Made by a program: the position numbers and the translations under genes
Notes under the pieces: generated by a model
What the model saw: only the letters and a program-made list of their open reading frames with translations
Databases searched by the model: none
Told to the model about the DNA's origin: nothing
From: an uncultured Lachnospiraceae bacterium
GTDB lineage: Bacteria > Bacillota > Clostridia > Lachnospirales > Lachnospiraceae
DNA: 6,053 nt
Reading direction: 5' to 3'
NCBI GenBank assembly: GCA_947068385.1
Contig: CAMTBF010000247.1
Location: 1 to 6,053, forward strand
Shown here: one piece after another, positions 1-5,982 of the stretch
Position numbering within the stretch: the first letter of the stretch is position 1
Layout: each line of letters starts with the position of its first letter

Positions 1-2
1 TC

Positions 3-263
3 GACCCGGCGGCAAACGGCTGGGGGCCTTACGACTTCAATCTCTATACCCTCTCCCCGGAGGAGCAGAAGAAGATCAAGGGGCTGCCCAAATCCCTGGG
101 CGAGGCCCTGGACGCCCTGGAGGCCGACCACGAGTACCTCACAAAGGGCGGCGTGTTCCCCCAGAGGCTAATCGATATCTGGGTGGCCAGGAAACGGGCG
201 GAGCTCCGGCAGATGGAGCAGATTCCCCATCCGGCGGAGTTCAATATGTATTACGATTTGTAG
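3..263 (+). CDS. glnA: Type I glutamine synthetase, C-terminal fragment (5' end outside window)
   Basis: This is the last 86 codons of a glutamine synthetase, the cytoplasmic dodecameric enzyme that makes glutamine from glutamate, ammonia and ATP. The reading frame is open from base 3 and stops at TAG 261-263. The recognisable family landmarks are FNLYTLSPEE near fragment residues 12-21, which is the segment holding the adenylylated tyrosine in enterobacterial GlnA; SLGEALDALEADHEYLTKGGVF in the middle (residues about 37-58); and the terminal PHPAEFNMYYD motif, which closes almost every type I enzyme. The N-terminal beta-grasp domain and nearly all of the active site lie upstream of the window. 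Whether it is the alpha (feedback-inhibited, not adenylylated) subtype cannot be decided from this piece, although a Gram-positive host makes that likely. A terminator follows 21 bp after the stop. The family call is very secure; the full gene length is unknown. Confidence 0.95.
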   Translation, partial: DPAANGWGPYDFNLYTLSPEEQKKIKGLPKSLGEALDALEADHEYLTKGGVFPQRLIDIWVARKRAELRQMEQIPHPAEFNMYYDL

Positions 264-284
264 TCTTTTCAGGGAACCAGAAGA

Positions 285-324
285 CCGGGGATGGGAGTTC
301 TCCTCCTGTCCCCGGCCTTTTTGT
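285..324 (+). terminator. Rho-independent terminator after glnA
   Basis: CCGGGGA (285-291) pairs with TCCCCGG (309-315), giving a 7-bp GC-rich stem around a 17-nt loop that can form some further pairing (GGAG with CTCC). CC and a TTTTT run (318-322) follow. It lies 21 bp past the glnA stop. Read on the minus strand the same hairpin lacks a T tract, so it should not serve the converging sleC gene, for which I find no convincing terminator between 325 and 403. Confidence 0.85.
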
Positions 325-403
325 ATTCTCACAAGGCTTTCCTCCATGTCCTGAGCCGACGGCCACAGCGCCCCTCCAGGGCATATTGTATATAGCCCGG
401 AAT

Positions 404-2680
404 CTACCTGGTCGGAATCCGCAGCACCTGGCCGATACTCAACAGATTGCTGGTCAGGCCGTTCAGGCTCTTGATCGCCTCCACCGTGGTTCCGTATCTC
501 TGTGCTATCTGCCACAGGCTGTCTCCGGCGCGCACTGTGTATTCCGTGTAGGTCGGGCTCGACTGCGCCGTGGGTATCCGCAGCACCTGCCCTACGTCCA
601 GCGCGTCGCTGGTCAGGCCGTTCAGGCTCTTGATCGCCTCCACCGTGGTTCCGTATCTCCGGGCTATCTGCCACAGGCTGTCTCCGGCGTGCACTGTGTA
701 TTCCGTGTAGGTCGGGCTCGACTGGGCCGTGGGTATCCGCAGCACCTGGCCCACGTCCAGTGCGTCGCTGGTCAGGCCGTTCAGGCTCTTGATTGCCTCC
801 ACCGTGGTTCCGTACCTCCGGGCTATCTGCCACAGGCTGTCCCCGGGGCGCACCGTGTATTCCGTGTAGGACGGGCCAGGGGAGGGGGATGGCCCGGGAG
901 AGGGAGACGGCACGTTCTCACCGATGCCCAGATATACATCATAGAGCTTGCGCCAGGTGGCCTGCCCCACGATGCCGTCCGCCGCCAGGTTCATGGCCCG
1001 CTGGAACGCGATGACGGACTCCCTCGTGCCGCTGCCGAAGATCCCGTCCTGGGCCGGGGCCGGGACGCTGGCGTAATATTCCGACACCACGTTCAGCAGG
1101 TACTGCAGGGTCACCACGTCCTGCCCCCTGGAGCCCTGGCGCAGAATCGCATTGGGAGGAACCGTCCCGATGCCCAAAGAGGTTCCCTCGCTGTCCAGCT
1201 CCGCCAGCCTGGTCACCGCGCTGTAGAGGCTGGATATCTTGAACCAGGTAGACTTCCCCACGATGCCGTCCGGGGACAGCCCGAAGATGCTCTGGAATTT
1301 CGCCACGGCAGCCCTGGTGCTCTCCCCGAAGGTGCCCGCCGGGTCCGTGATGGCCGGGATGGCGGGGTAATTCCTGCGGATCCTGTTCAGGTAGGTCTGG
1401 ATGGTCTGCACGTCCAGCCCTGTGCTCCCCACCCGCAGGGGCGTCCCCGGATAGGAGGAGAGGCTCCCGGTGATGATGTCCGTGCTGGCCAGCTCGATGT
1501 CCTTGGGATAATAGGAGCGCAGGATCTGCAGCGGCGTATATCCCTGGTTGGCCAGGGTCACAGTGCCCCACTGGGACATGCCTTTACAGGTGACGGTGGT
1601 GCCGTTGCAGAAGGATGTGAAATAGGGGACGTTCCGGCCCTGCCTGCGGACGTATTCGTTGAAGACATTGTCCACAATCCTGCTGATGGACTCATAAATG
1701 GGCCGCCCGTACACGAAATTCTGGTCATAGGCCGTGCTGCTGGTGATGTCGAAATTGTATCCCTTGGACCTGTACCACTCTGTGTAGATCCGATTCAGGG
1801 CAAATGTGACAATGGCATGAATGTTGGCGGTCAGCGACGCCTCCGGCCAGGTGGGATAGATTTCGCTGCTGGCCACGTTCTTCACATAATCCGGGAAGGA
1901 TACCTGCACATTGGAGGCATTGGCGCCGGGAGGGCCCAGATGCACCGTGATGGGGTTGGGGATGACGACCTGCCGCAGGATCCTGTCCGCGGAACCGTCA
2001 GCACTTCTGCCAGTCTGGTCTGTGACTTCCCGGTTCTCCCCGCTTCCCGCCGGATTCCCGTCCTCCGATTCCTCTGTGCCAGCCAATCCCGGCATTGCTG
2101 CCGGTTCCTGACTGCCATCCGTCAGCCTGCCCTCTGCCCCTGCTTTGCCAGCATCTAGCGGCTCGGTGCCAATCCTTTCCCTTCCGGCTTCTGTCGGCCC
2201 GGTGCCAATCCTTTCCCTTCCGGCTTCCATGGGCCTGCCTCCCTCTGCCGCGTCAGCCGCATCCTCCATGTCGGCCCGCCCCACCTGGCCCCGCGCCTCC
2301 TGCATGGCCACGGCAGGCTTTCCCACGAAAACCTTCGTCTCCGCAGGACGCCTCTGCCGCTCCTGCATGGGCACCATGGCAAGGGGCAGGACGGCCGTCT
2401 CCTGGTCATATATGGGTATGTTGGAGACATAGATCGTGTCGAAGCCCGCCTTCTGCGCCAGCACATTGTAGCTCGCGTAGGGCAGCCCGGAAAAATACTG
2501 GTTCTGGGAAAAGCTCTTGTCCAACGTCTCCAGCGGCACAGTGCCTGTCTCCCCGCTTTCGTCCGTCCGAAGCTGGTACAGGCTGTTGCCCTGATCGTCC
2601 AGCACCCTGACCTGTACGCCCTCCAGGGGAAGGGCCTCATGGGCCGTCCGCGCCTGTATGGTCAAATATCCAATCGCCAT
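404..2680 (-). CDS. sleC: SleC-like spore cortex-lytic enzyme with SpoIID-like domain, two PG-binding domains and three LysM repeats
   Basis: A 758-residue protein by the chosen start. Residues 1-110 form a SleC-type N-terminal beta domain beginning [11 protein letters not shown]. Residues 111-235 are a charged, low-complexity linker with a 12-residue duplication (EAGRERIGT twice). Residues 238-405 are SpoIID/SleC-like: [12 protein letters not shown] places the likely catalytic glutamate at E273, and [15 protein letters not shown] at 358-372 keeps the cysteines and the GMSQ(W/Y)G motif. Two PG_binding_1 domains (418-486, 516-583), a Pro/Ser linker and three LysM modules (605-650, 658-703, 711-756) follow. 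In Clostridium, SleC is made in the mother cell as a zymogen, activated by Csp proteases at germination, and cleaves cortex peptidoglycan; no csp gene is visible here. No signal peptide is seen. ATG 2680 is preferred over ATG 2707 because AGGAG (minus strand, 2694-2690) sits 9 nt upstream and the promoter's predicted start point excludes 2707. Confidence 0.92.
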   Translation of the reverse strand: MAIGYLTIQARTAHEALPLEGVQVRVLDDQGNSLYQLRTDESGETGTVPLETLDKSFSQNQYFSGLPYASYNVLAQKAGFDTIYVSNIPIYDQETAVLPLAMVPMQERQRRPAETKVFVGKPAVAMQEARGQVGRADMEDAADAAEGGRPMEAGRERIGTGPTEAGRERIGTEPLDAGKAGAEGRLTDGSQEPAAMPGLAGTEESEDGNPAGSGENREVTDQTGRSADGSADRILRQVVIPNPITVHLGPPGANASNVQVSFPDYVKNVASSEIYPTWPEASLTANIHAIVTFALNRIYTEWYRSKGYNFDITSSTAYDQNFVYGRPIYESISRIVDNVFNEYVRRQGRNVPYFTSFCNGTTVTCKGMSQWGTVTLANQGYTPLQILRSYYPKDIELASTDIITGSLSSYPGTPLRVGSTGLDVQTIQTYLNRIRRNYPAIPAITDPAGTFGESTRAAVAKFQSIFGLSPDGIVGKSTWFKISSLYSAVTRLAELDSEGTSLGIGTVPPNAILRQGSRGQDVVTLQYLLNVVSEYYASVPAPAQDGIFGSGTRESVIAFQRAMNLAADGIVGQATWRKLYDVYLGIGENVPSPSPGPSPSPGPSYTEYTVRPGDSLWQIARRYGTTVEAIKSLNGLTSDALDVGQVLRIPTAQSSPTYTEYTVHAGDSLWQIARRYGTTVEAIKSLNGLTSDALDVGQVLRIPTAQSSPTYTEYTVRAGDSLWQIAQRYGTTVEAIKSLNGLTSNLLSIGQVLRIPTR
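407..869 (-). repeat. Three tandem 159-bp repeats encoding LysM modules
   Basis: The anchor CAGCACCTG recurs at 422, 581 and 740, a strict 159-bp (53-residue) period. Each unit encodes YTEYTV-(R/H)-(A/P)GDSLWQIA through GQVLRIPT. The two units nearer the N-terminus differ at only a few nucleotides. The C-terminal unit diverges mainly in one block (SNLLSIGQ in place of SDALDVGQ). Near-identity at silent positions points to recent duplication or gene conversion. Confidence 0.93.
2164..2227 (-). repeat. 36-bp direct repeat in the sleC linker
   Basis: A 28-nt identical block starts at 2164 and again at 2200 (period 36 bp), encoding EAGRERIGT twice in a 12-residue repeat. It lies in the low-complexity linker between the N-terminal and catalytic domains, where in-frame length variation would be tolerated. 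Confidence 0.85.
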
Positions 2681-2710
2681 AGTATGGTTCTCCTGATTTC
2701 CTGTCATACT

Positions 2711-2738
2711 TAAGATATGAAGGAACCTCTCAGGCCGT
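2711..2738 (-). promoter_or_regulatory. sigmaK-type sporulation promoter of sleC
   Basis: On the minus strand AC (2738-2737), exactly 17 nt, then CATATCTTA (2719-2711) match the Bacillus sigmaK consensus AC-N17-CATANNNTA at every defined position. sigmaE shares the CATA core, so mother-cell expression is the safe reading. The predicted start near 2704 lies inside or just after the upstream ATG at 2707, which supports translation from 2680. This fits the known mother-cell synthesis of SleC. Confidence 0.65.
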
Positions 2739-2753
2739 GACAGCTTCCGGCAC

Positions 2754-2783
2754 TTGCGCAGGCCACTGCCGATGCTGTATAAT
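2754..2783 (+). promoter_or_regulatory. Candidate sigmaA promoter for the flavodoxin-like fragment
   Basis: TTGCGC (2754-2759), an 18-nt spacer and a perfect TATAAT (2778-2783) precede the ATG at 2825 by about 40 bp. The -10 is consensus and the -35 matches in its first three bases. It is divergent from, and adjacent to, the sporulation promoter of sleC. Confidence 0.55.
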
Positions 2784-2824
2784 ATCTATAGCGAAAAACG
2801 AAATCCAAACCAGGAGGTATCATC

Positions 2825-3019
2825 ATGAAAGTCCTACTGATCAACGGAAGCCCCCGTCCAAAGGGCAACACTTCCATCGCCCTGCAGGAGATGGAGAAGA
2901 CATTTGCCCTGGAGGGCATCGAGGCGGAAACCATTCAAATCGGGAACAAGGACATCCGTGGCAGCAGGTTCGGCAGCGGTTCATGCCCCAAAAGAAACAT
3001 TTCATGCCATGGCGCTTAA
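2825..3019 (+). pseudogene. Truncated flavodoxin / NADPH-dependent FMN reductase family gene
   Basis: Sixty-four residues starting MKVLLINGSPRPKGNTSIAL, the beta1 strand and phosphate-binding loop (GSPR-x-x-GNT) that binds FMN phosphate in the flavodoxin-like FMN reductase and iron-sulfur flavoprotein families. The match continues through an EGIEAETIQIGNKDIRG segment to about residue 45. There, family members usually run on into a cysteine-rich G-C-x-x-C-x-x-C stretch; here it reads GSRFGSGSC and a stop follows at 3017-3019. Family members are usually about 180-220 residues, so two thirds of the fold, including the isoalloxazine-contacting loops, is missing, and I see no continuation in the other two frames before the next gene. 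The start is well supported: AGGAGG (2812-2817) lies 7 nt before ATG 2825, behind a good promoter. It is therefore probably transcribed and translated but inactive. Sequencing error does not easily explain a loss this large. Confidence 0.75.
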
Positions 3020-3127
3020 GAGATGCCCCTGTGTTCTCCGATATAAATGTAAAGGAAATCACTAAGCTCGAAATCACCTACATTCTTCCAGGCGGGAGAC
3101 GCCGGCAAGATATGGCAGGAAAGGGGA

Positions 3128-3907
3128 ATGGCTATGGCAAACATGATCGAGACAGGTTACACGGCCGCGGCCGGATTGGGCGGCACACAGAGCACCTCTG
3201 TCAACGGCAGGGAAAAGGCGGACAACAGCTTCTCCGATGCCATGCTGGAGAGATACACCCTTTCCCCCAGAGACATGTCCCTGACCGAATACAAGCTGTA
3301 CATCCGCGATAAAGTAAGGAAGCTTTACACCCATCCCTCCCAACGGCGGGTGGACTGGCTCATCGACATCACCGATGCCGCTTACAGGCGGATGCAGGCA
3401 GACCCTCTCTACGAGCAGCAGGTCCTGGACTATCTGGCCAGGAACAAGGCGGCCAACGTATACGGCCATGCGCCCAGGTTCGTGTTCGTCCACATAGACG
3501 ATACCTGGGAGAAGTGCTACGGCTATGCCTTCGGCATGCAGGACGATTCCCGGGCCAGGAGGGCCGCGGAGCGCAGGCGCATGGCAGCGGAGGCCGCAAA
3601 GAGGGCCCGCCGGAAGAAGCTTTTAAAGGAATATCTGAAGAAGCGGGCGGAGGCCAAGAGGCTCCAGGATAAGCTGCTGAAGAACCAGATCCTGAAGAAC
3701 TGGCTGGAGCACGACCGCCTGGCCAGGAAATGGAACGACCAGAAGCAGATGACCCAGGAGCTCAAAGAACAGAAGAAGGAGCAGAAGCGGATACAGACCC
3801 GGGAAGTCAAGGAATGGAGCGAGGAGCGGCAGGCGGAAGCGGCCCTCAACGCCTATGAGGCCAGCATCATCATGATGATCCGCCAGGAGGAGCAGCTTTT
3901 AACCTGA
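3128..3907 (+). CDS. Unrecognised coiled-coil protein, hypothetical
   Basis: A 259-residue cytoplasmic-looking protein with no signal peptide or membrane span. Residues 1-35 are a low-complexity leader. Residues 36-135 look folded (FSDAMLERY, MSLTEYKLYIRDKV, HPSQRRVDWLIDITDAAYRRM, then a region rich in aromatic residues). Residues 140-235 are a highly charged Arg/Lys/Glu-rich stretch predicted to be one long helix or coiled coil, and a short tail follows (AEAALNAYEASIIMMI). The general pattern resembles uncharacterised proteins of Lachnospiraceae, but I cannot assign a named family or function. GTA-like or structural roles would be guesses. AGGA (3117-3120) lies 7 nt before ATG 3128, and GGGG (3123-3126) lies 7 nt before the in-frame ATG 3134, so either start is possible. 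It sits 108 bp after the flavodoxin fragment, with no terminator between, so the two may share a transcript. A terminator follows. Confidence 0.85.
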   Translation: MAMANMIETGYTAAAGLGGTQSTSVNGREKADNSFSDAMLERYTLSPRDMSLTEYKLYIRDKVRKLYTHPSQRRVDWLIDITDAAYRRMQADPLYEQQVLDYLARNKAANVYGHAPRFVFVHIDDTWEKCYGYAFGMQDDSRARRAAERRRMAAEAAKRARRKKLLKEYLKKRAEAKRLQDKLLKNQILKNWLEHDRLARKWNDQKQMTQELKEQKKEQKRIQTREVKEWSEERQAEAALNAYEASIIMMIRQEEQLLT

Positions 3908-3917
3908 CGAGGATCCG

Positions 3918-3950
3918 CAGGGGCACAAGGATAGGTGCCCCTGTTTCGTT
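3918..3950 (+). terminator. Rho-independent terminator after the coiled-coil gene
   Basis: CAGGGGCAC (3918-3926) pairs perfectly with GTGCCCCTG (3935-3943) around an 8-nt loop, followed by TTTCGTT. It begins 10 bp after the preceding stop. The U-tract is short and interrupted, so some read-through into the response-regulator gene is possible; no clear promoter is visible between this hairpin and that gene. Confidence 0.8.
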
Positions 3951-3985
3951 ATACCGGGGCGTACCGGAAGGAAGGAGGAGCACAG

Positions 3986-4681
3986 ATGCAGCACAAAATC
4001 CTGATCGCGGAGGACGATACGGACATCAGCCGCCTGCTGTCCAGGATACTGGAAGCCCAGGGCTATCAGGCCCTCCAGGCATTTTCCGGGACGGAGGCCC
4101 TGTCCCTTATCGAGCGCGGGGAGCCGGACCTGCTTCTCTTAGACCTCATGCTGCCCGGCCTGTCCGGGGAAGAGCTGCTTCGCAAGCTCCGGGAGGAGCG
4201 GCACTATGGCTTCCCCGTCCTGATCCTCTCCGCAAAGAGCGCCCTGGGCGACAAGGTGGCCCTGTTAAAAAACGGGGCGGACGATTATATCACCAAGCCC
4301 TTTGAGCCCGAAGAGGTCATCGCCCGGATCCAGGCCGCCCTACGGCGGGCGGGCAGTGTCGGCAGCCTTTCCGGGCAGCAGCCGGAGGCGCTGGCCTACG
4401 GCAATATAAAGCTTTATCCGGACTCCCGCAGGGTGCTGGCAAATGACCGGGAGCTGTCCCTGACCGCCCATGAATATCAGCTCCTGCACCTGTTCCTGCA
4501 GTCCCCGGGAAAGGTCTATTCCCGGGAAAGCCTTTACGAGCTGGTGTGGGAAGGCGGCTATTACGGCGAGAACAATACCGTGAACGTCCATGTGAGCAAT
4601 CTGCGCAGGAAGATCAGGGAAGCCGATGCCTCCCGGGAATATATCCAGACCGTGTACGGCATCGGCTTCCGGCTGGGGTGA
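3986..4681 (+). CDS. OmpR/PhoB-family response regulator, orphan in this window
   Basis: A 231-residue two-domain transcription factor activated by phosphotransfer from a sensor kinase. The receiver domain (2-120) has the acidic pair at E9-D10-D11, the phosphoacceptor D53 in LLLLDLMLPG, the switch residue S82 in ILSAKS, and K104 in YITKPFEP, so it should be phosphorylatable. A linker (121-136) precedes the winged-helix DNA-binding domain (138-231), which has LTAHEYQLL, the recognition-helix segment NTVNVHVSNLRRKI and the terminal TVYGIGFRL hairpin. The start ATG 3986 follows AAGGAGG by 7 nt; an upstream GTG at 3935 would place the start inside the preceding terminator and has no ribosome site. 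OmpR-type regulators usually sit beside a histidine kinase, but the next gene is a convergent DeoR regulator only 8 bp away. Its target and signal cannot be told from this window. Confidence 0.95.
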   Translation: MQHKILIAEDDTDISRLLSRILEAQGYQALQAFSGTEALSLIERGEPDLLLLDLMLPGLSGEELLRKLREERHYGFPVLILSAKSALGDKVALLKNGADDYITKPFEPEEVIARIQAALRRAGSVGSLSGQQPEALAYGNIKLYPDSRRVLANDRELSLTAHEYQLLHLFLQSPGKVYSRESLYELVWEGGYYGENNTVNVHVSNLRRKIREADASREYIQTVYGIGFRLG

Positions 4682-4689
4682 TCGCGGTT

Positions 4690-5478
4690 CTACCGGATGC
4701 CCTCCTCTTTTTCCACTATGATGATCTCTATGCCTTTTTCATCGAACAGCTTCAAATCGTCCTCGGACGCGTCCCAGTCGGTGATCATGACGTCCAGCCT
4801 GTCCGCGGGGCAAATCGAGACGATGGAGTCGAATCCTATCTTTTCCCTGGGGAACAGGCCTATGGTCTGTCTGGCGCTGTCCATGACCGTGTTGAAGAAG
4901 CTGATGGCAGCGGTCTTCTGAATCGACAGGCCGAACTGCGCCGAGATAAAGGCGGATGTGATGAAGCATTTGTCGAAGCGCAGGCGCTTTATGGTCTCGA
5001 TTGCTATGGCATCGTAGCAGTTTCCCTTGTCGTCCATCTCGCCGCCCAGCAGAATCACCGAGATGTTGTCCCTAGTCCGCAGCTCCTCCGCGATGACGAT
5101 GGAATTGGTCACCACCCGGATCCGGATGCTGTCCGGGAGATTCTGCGCCATCAGGTAACAGACGGTAGCGGATGCCAGGAAGATTACGTCGTTGTCTTGT
5201 ATCATGGATACCGCCCTCAGGGCAATCAGCAGGTAATTGTCCCTGACCGTCTCCATATCCCGGATTGTCTTTTTGGCAGGCCTGCCTAGGGCCACCTGGT
5301 GCAGGGGCAGCGCTCCGCCATGGGTCCTTTTCAGCAGCCCTTTCTCCTCCAGTATCCGCAAATCCCGTTTCGCGGACTCGTAGCTGACCCCGTACTGTTC
5401 CTGGATGTCCCCGGTGGTGATGCTGCCCTTTTCCCTCAGCCAGGCCAGAATCGCCTGATGCCTTTCTTCGATGAACAT
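4690..5478 (-). CDS. DeoR-family transcriptional regulator with a divergent sensor domain
   Basis: A 262-residue regulator. Residues 3-57 form the DeoR winged helix-turn-helix: RHQAILAWLREKGSITTGDIQ, then the signature KRDLRILEEKGLLKRTHGGA, which is close to consensus. Residues 75-235 form the DeoRC sugar-phosphate-sensing fold, recognisable by VVTNSIVIAEEL and ISVILLGGEM. Several usual ligand-site features are altered: the D-x-G-(S/T)-T loop after strand 1 reads LASAT, and the K/F/G stretch after the domain core (normally D-x-S-K-x-G) reads FPREKIG. The effector is therefore probably not a classic phosphosugar, or the pocket is degenerate. Family members typically repress sugar-catabolism operons and themselves. 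The start ATG 5478-5476 has GGAGAGGAG upstream, with AGGAG 9 nt before the ATG. No catabolic operon is adjacent within the window, so its regulon is unknown. It converges on the response regulator with 8 bp between the stops and no terminator in the gap. Confidence 0.93.
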   Translation of the reverse strand: MFIEERHQAILAWLREKGSITTGDIQEQYGVSYESAKRDLRILEEKGLLKRTHGGALPLHQVALGRPAKKTIRDMETVRDNYLLIALRAVSMIQDNDVIFLASATVCYLMAQNLPDSIRIRVVTNSIVIAEELRTRDNISVILLGGEMDDKGNCYDAIAIETIKRLRFDKCFITSAFISAQFGLSIQKTAAISFFNTVMDSARQTIGLFPREKIGFDSIVSICPADRLDVMITDWDASEDDLKLFDEKGIEIIIVEKEEGIR

Positions 5479-5511
5479 GATATTTGGCTCCTCTCCTGTT
5501 TATTTTAGATA

Positions 5512-5523
5512 AATACATGTATT
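5512..5523. promoter_or_regulatory. Palindrome in the deoR-type gene leader, candidate autoregulatory operator
   Basis: AATACATGTATT is a perfect 12-bp palindrome lying between the -10 box and the ribosome site of the DeoR-type gene. A second overlapping arrangement, TACAT-N7-ATGTA (5514-5530), uses the same half-site. The position just downstream of the promoter suits a repressor roadblock, but no binding evidence exists in the sequence itself. Confidence 0.35.
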
Positions 5524-5535
5524 ATATGTAAACTG

Positions 5536-5564
5536 ATAATAGCATAACCAGTAATATATGTCAA
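5536..5564 (-). promoter_or_regulatory. sigmaA promoter of the DeoR-type gene, extended -10
   Basis: On the minus strand a perfect TTGACA (5564-5559), a 17-nt spacer and TATTAT (5541-5536), with the TGC immediately before it giving an extended -10. It is about 60 bp upstream of the ATG at 5478. This is close to the strongest vegetative consensus, so high expression is expected unless it is repressed. Confidence 0.85.
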
Positions 5565-5587
5565 TACTATTTTGCCATTTCCGTTAA

Positions 5588-5947
5588 ATATGGTTATTAT
5601 TCGTTAATTACAGTATAAATACGGTATTCAATAAATTTTTTGTTTTCTTACGGAAAGACAGAATAAGGCATACCGAACTCCATAAAGATGATTTCATTTC
5701 TGATAAAGAATTTTATAATTGTCTGGAACAGATACCGACTATCATTGCTAATCCAGATTATATAAGTGTGCACCCTAAAGATAACAGCATATCGTTTATT
5801 AAAGATTTTTCTTCCCATGTTTCCGTTGCCGTTCGAATTTCGGCAACAGGCACATTGTCCTACCGTACCATGTATCCAATTATGGATGCCCAATTAACCA
5901 ACTATATTAACAAAGGAAGGGCTTGGGTTTGGAAGAGCAAGGCATAA
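5588..5947 (+). pseudogene. PBECR-like nuclease domain remnant, open frame with no start codon
   Basis: An open frame of 119 codons bounded by TAA at 5585-5587 and TAA at 5945-5947, containing no ATG, GTG or TTG early enough to express the domain. From base 5642 it translates to a protein-like 101-residue sequence: VFLRKDRIRHTELHKDDF, then IPTIIANPDYISVHP (31-45), SISFIKDF, SVAVRIS, a TGTLSYRTMYPI segment (69-80) and INKGRAWVW (89-97). The order H...H, NPDYI, VAVRxS, RTMYPI matches what I recall of the PBECR domains, phage-borne relatives of the Barnase-EndoU-ColicinE5/D-RelE RNase-like fold, often found at the C-terminus of phage head proteins or as toxin modules. The AT-rich composition contrasts with every neighbour. 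It is most likely the 3' remnant of a mobile gene; use of a non-canonical start (for example ATA or ATT) is a less likely alternative. The family call is from memory of the motif pattern. Confidence 0.6.
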
Positions 5948-5954
5948 AAATTTA

Positions 5955-5982
5955 TTGACTTTATACTAAAATAATGTATAAT
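5955..5982 (+). promoter_or_regulatory. Strong promoter pointing out of the right edge, with overlapping inverted repeat
   Basis: TTGACT (5955-5960), a 16-nt spacer and a perfect TATAAT (5977-5982) start 8 bp after the stop of the nuclease remnant. TTATAC (5961-5966) and GTATAA (5976-5981) form an inverted repeat with a 9-nt centre that fills the spacer and overlaps the -10, a classic repressor position. The leader runs at least 60 nt to the window end, where GGAGG (6044-6048) could be a ribosome site for a gene beyond the edge. Confidence 0.65.

Noticed and set aside
386..2158. Long plus-strand open frame of 590 codons opposite sleC
   Set aside because: It lies antisense to the strongly supported SleC-like gene, repeats with the LysM tandem period, shows no recognisable domain and is a by-product of high GC content and codon bias on the other strand.
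2681..2707. Upstream in-frame ATG (2707) as the start of sleC
   Set aside because: There is no ribosome site at suitable spacing, and the predicted sigmaK transcript starts at about the same place. ATG 2680 has AGGAG 9 nt upstream and begins with the family-typical [11 protein letters not shown].
2737..3312. 191-codon plus-strand frame overlapping the flavodoxin fragment and the coiled-coil gene start
   Set aside because: It has no ribosome site and is out of frame with both recognised genes. A short VFSDINVKEIT stretch slightly recalls the missing part of the flavoprotein, but not enough to call a simple frameshift.
3935..3985. GTG start at 3935 extending the response regulator by 17 residues
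   Set aside because: The GTG is inside the terminator stem, has no ribosome site, and the extension does not belong to the receiver fold; ATG 3986 has AAGGAGG 7 nt upstream.
5648..5893. Minus-strand 81-codon open frame in the AT-rich segment
   Set aside because: It has no ribosome site and no recognisable motif, and it is antisense to the more protein-like PBECR-type frame.
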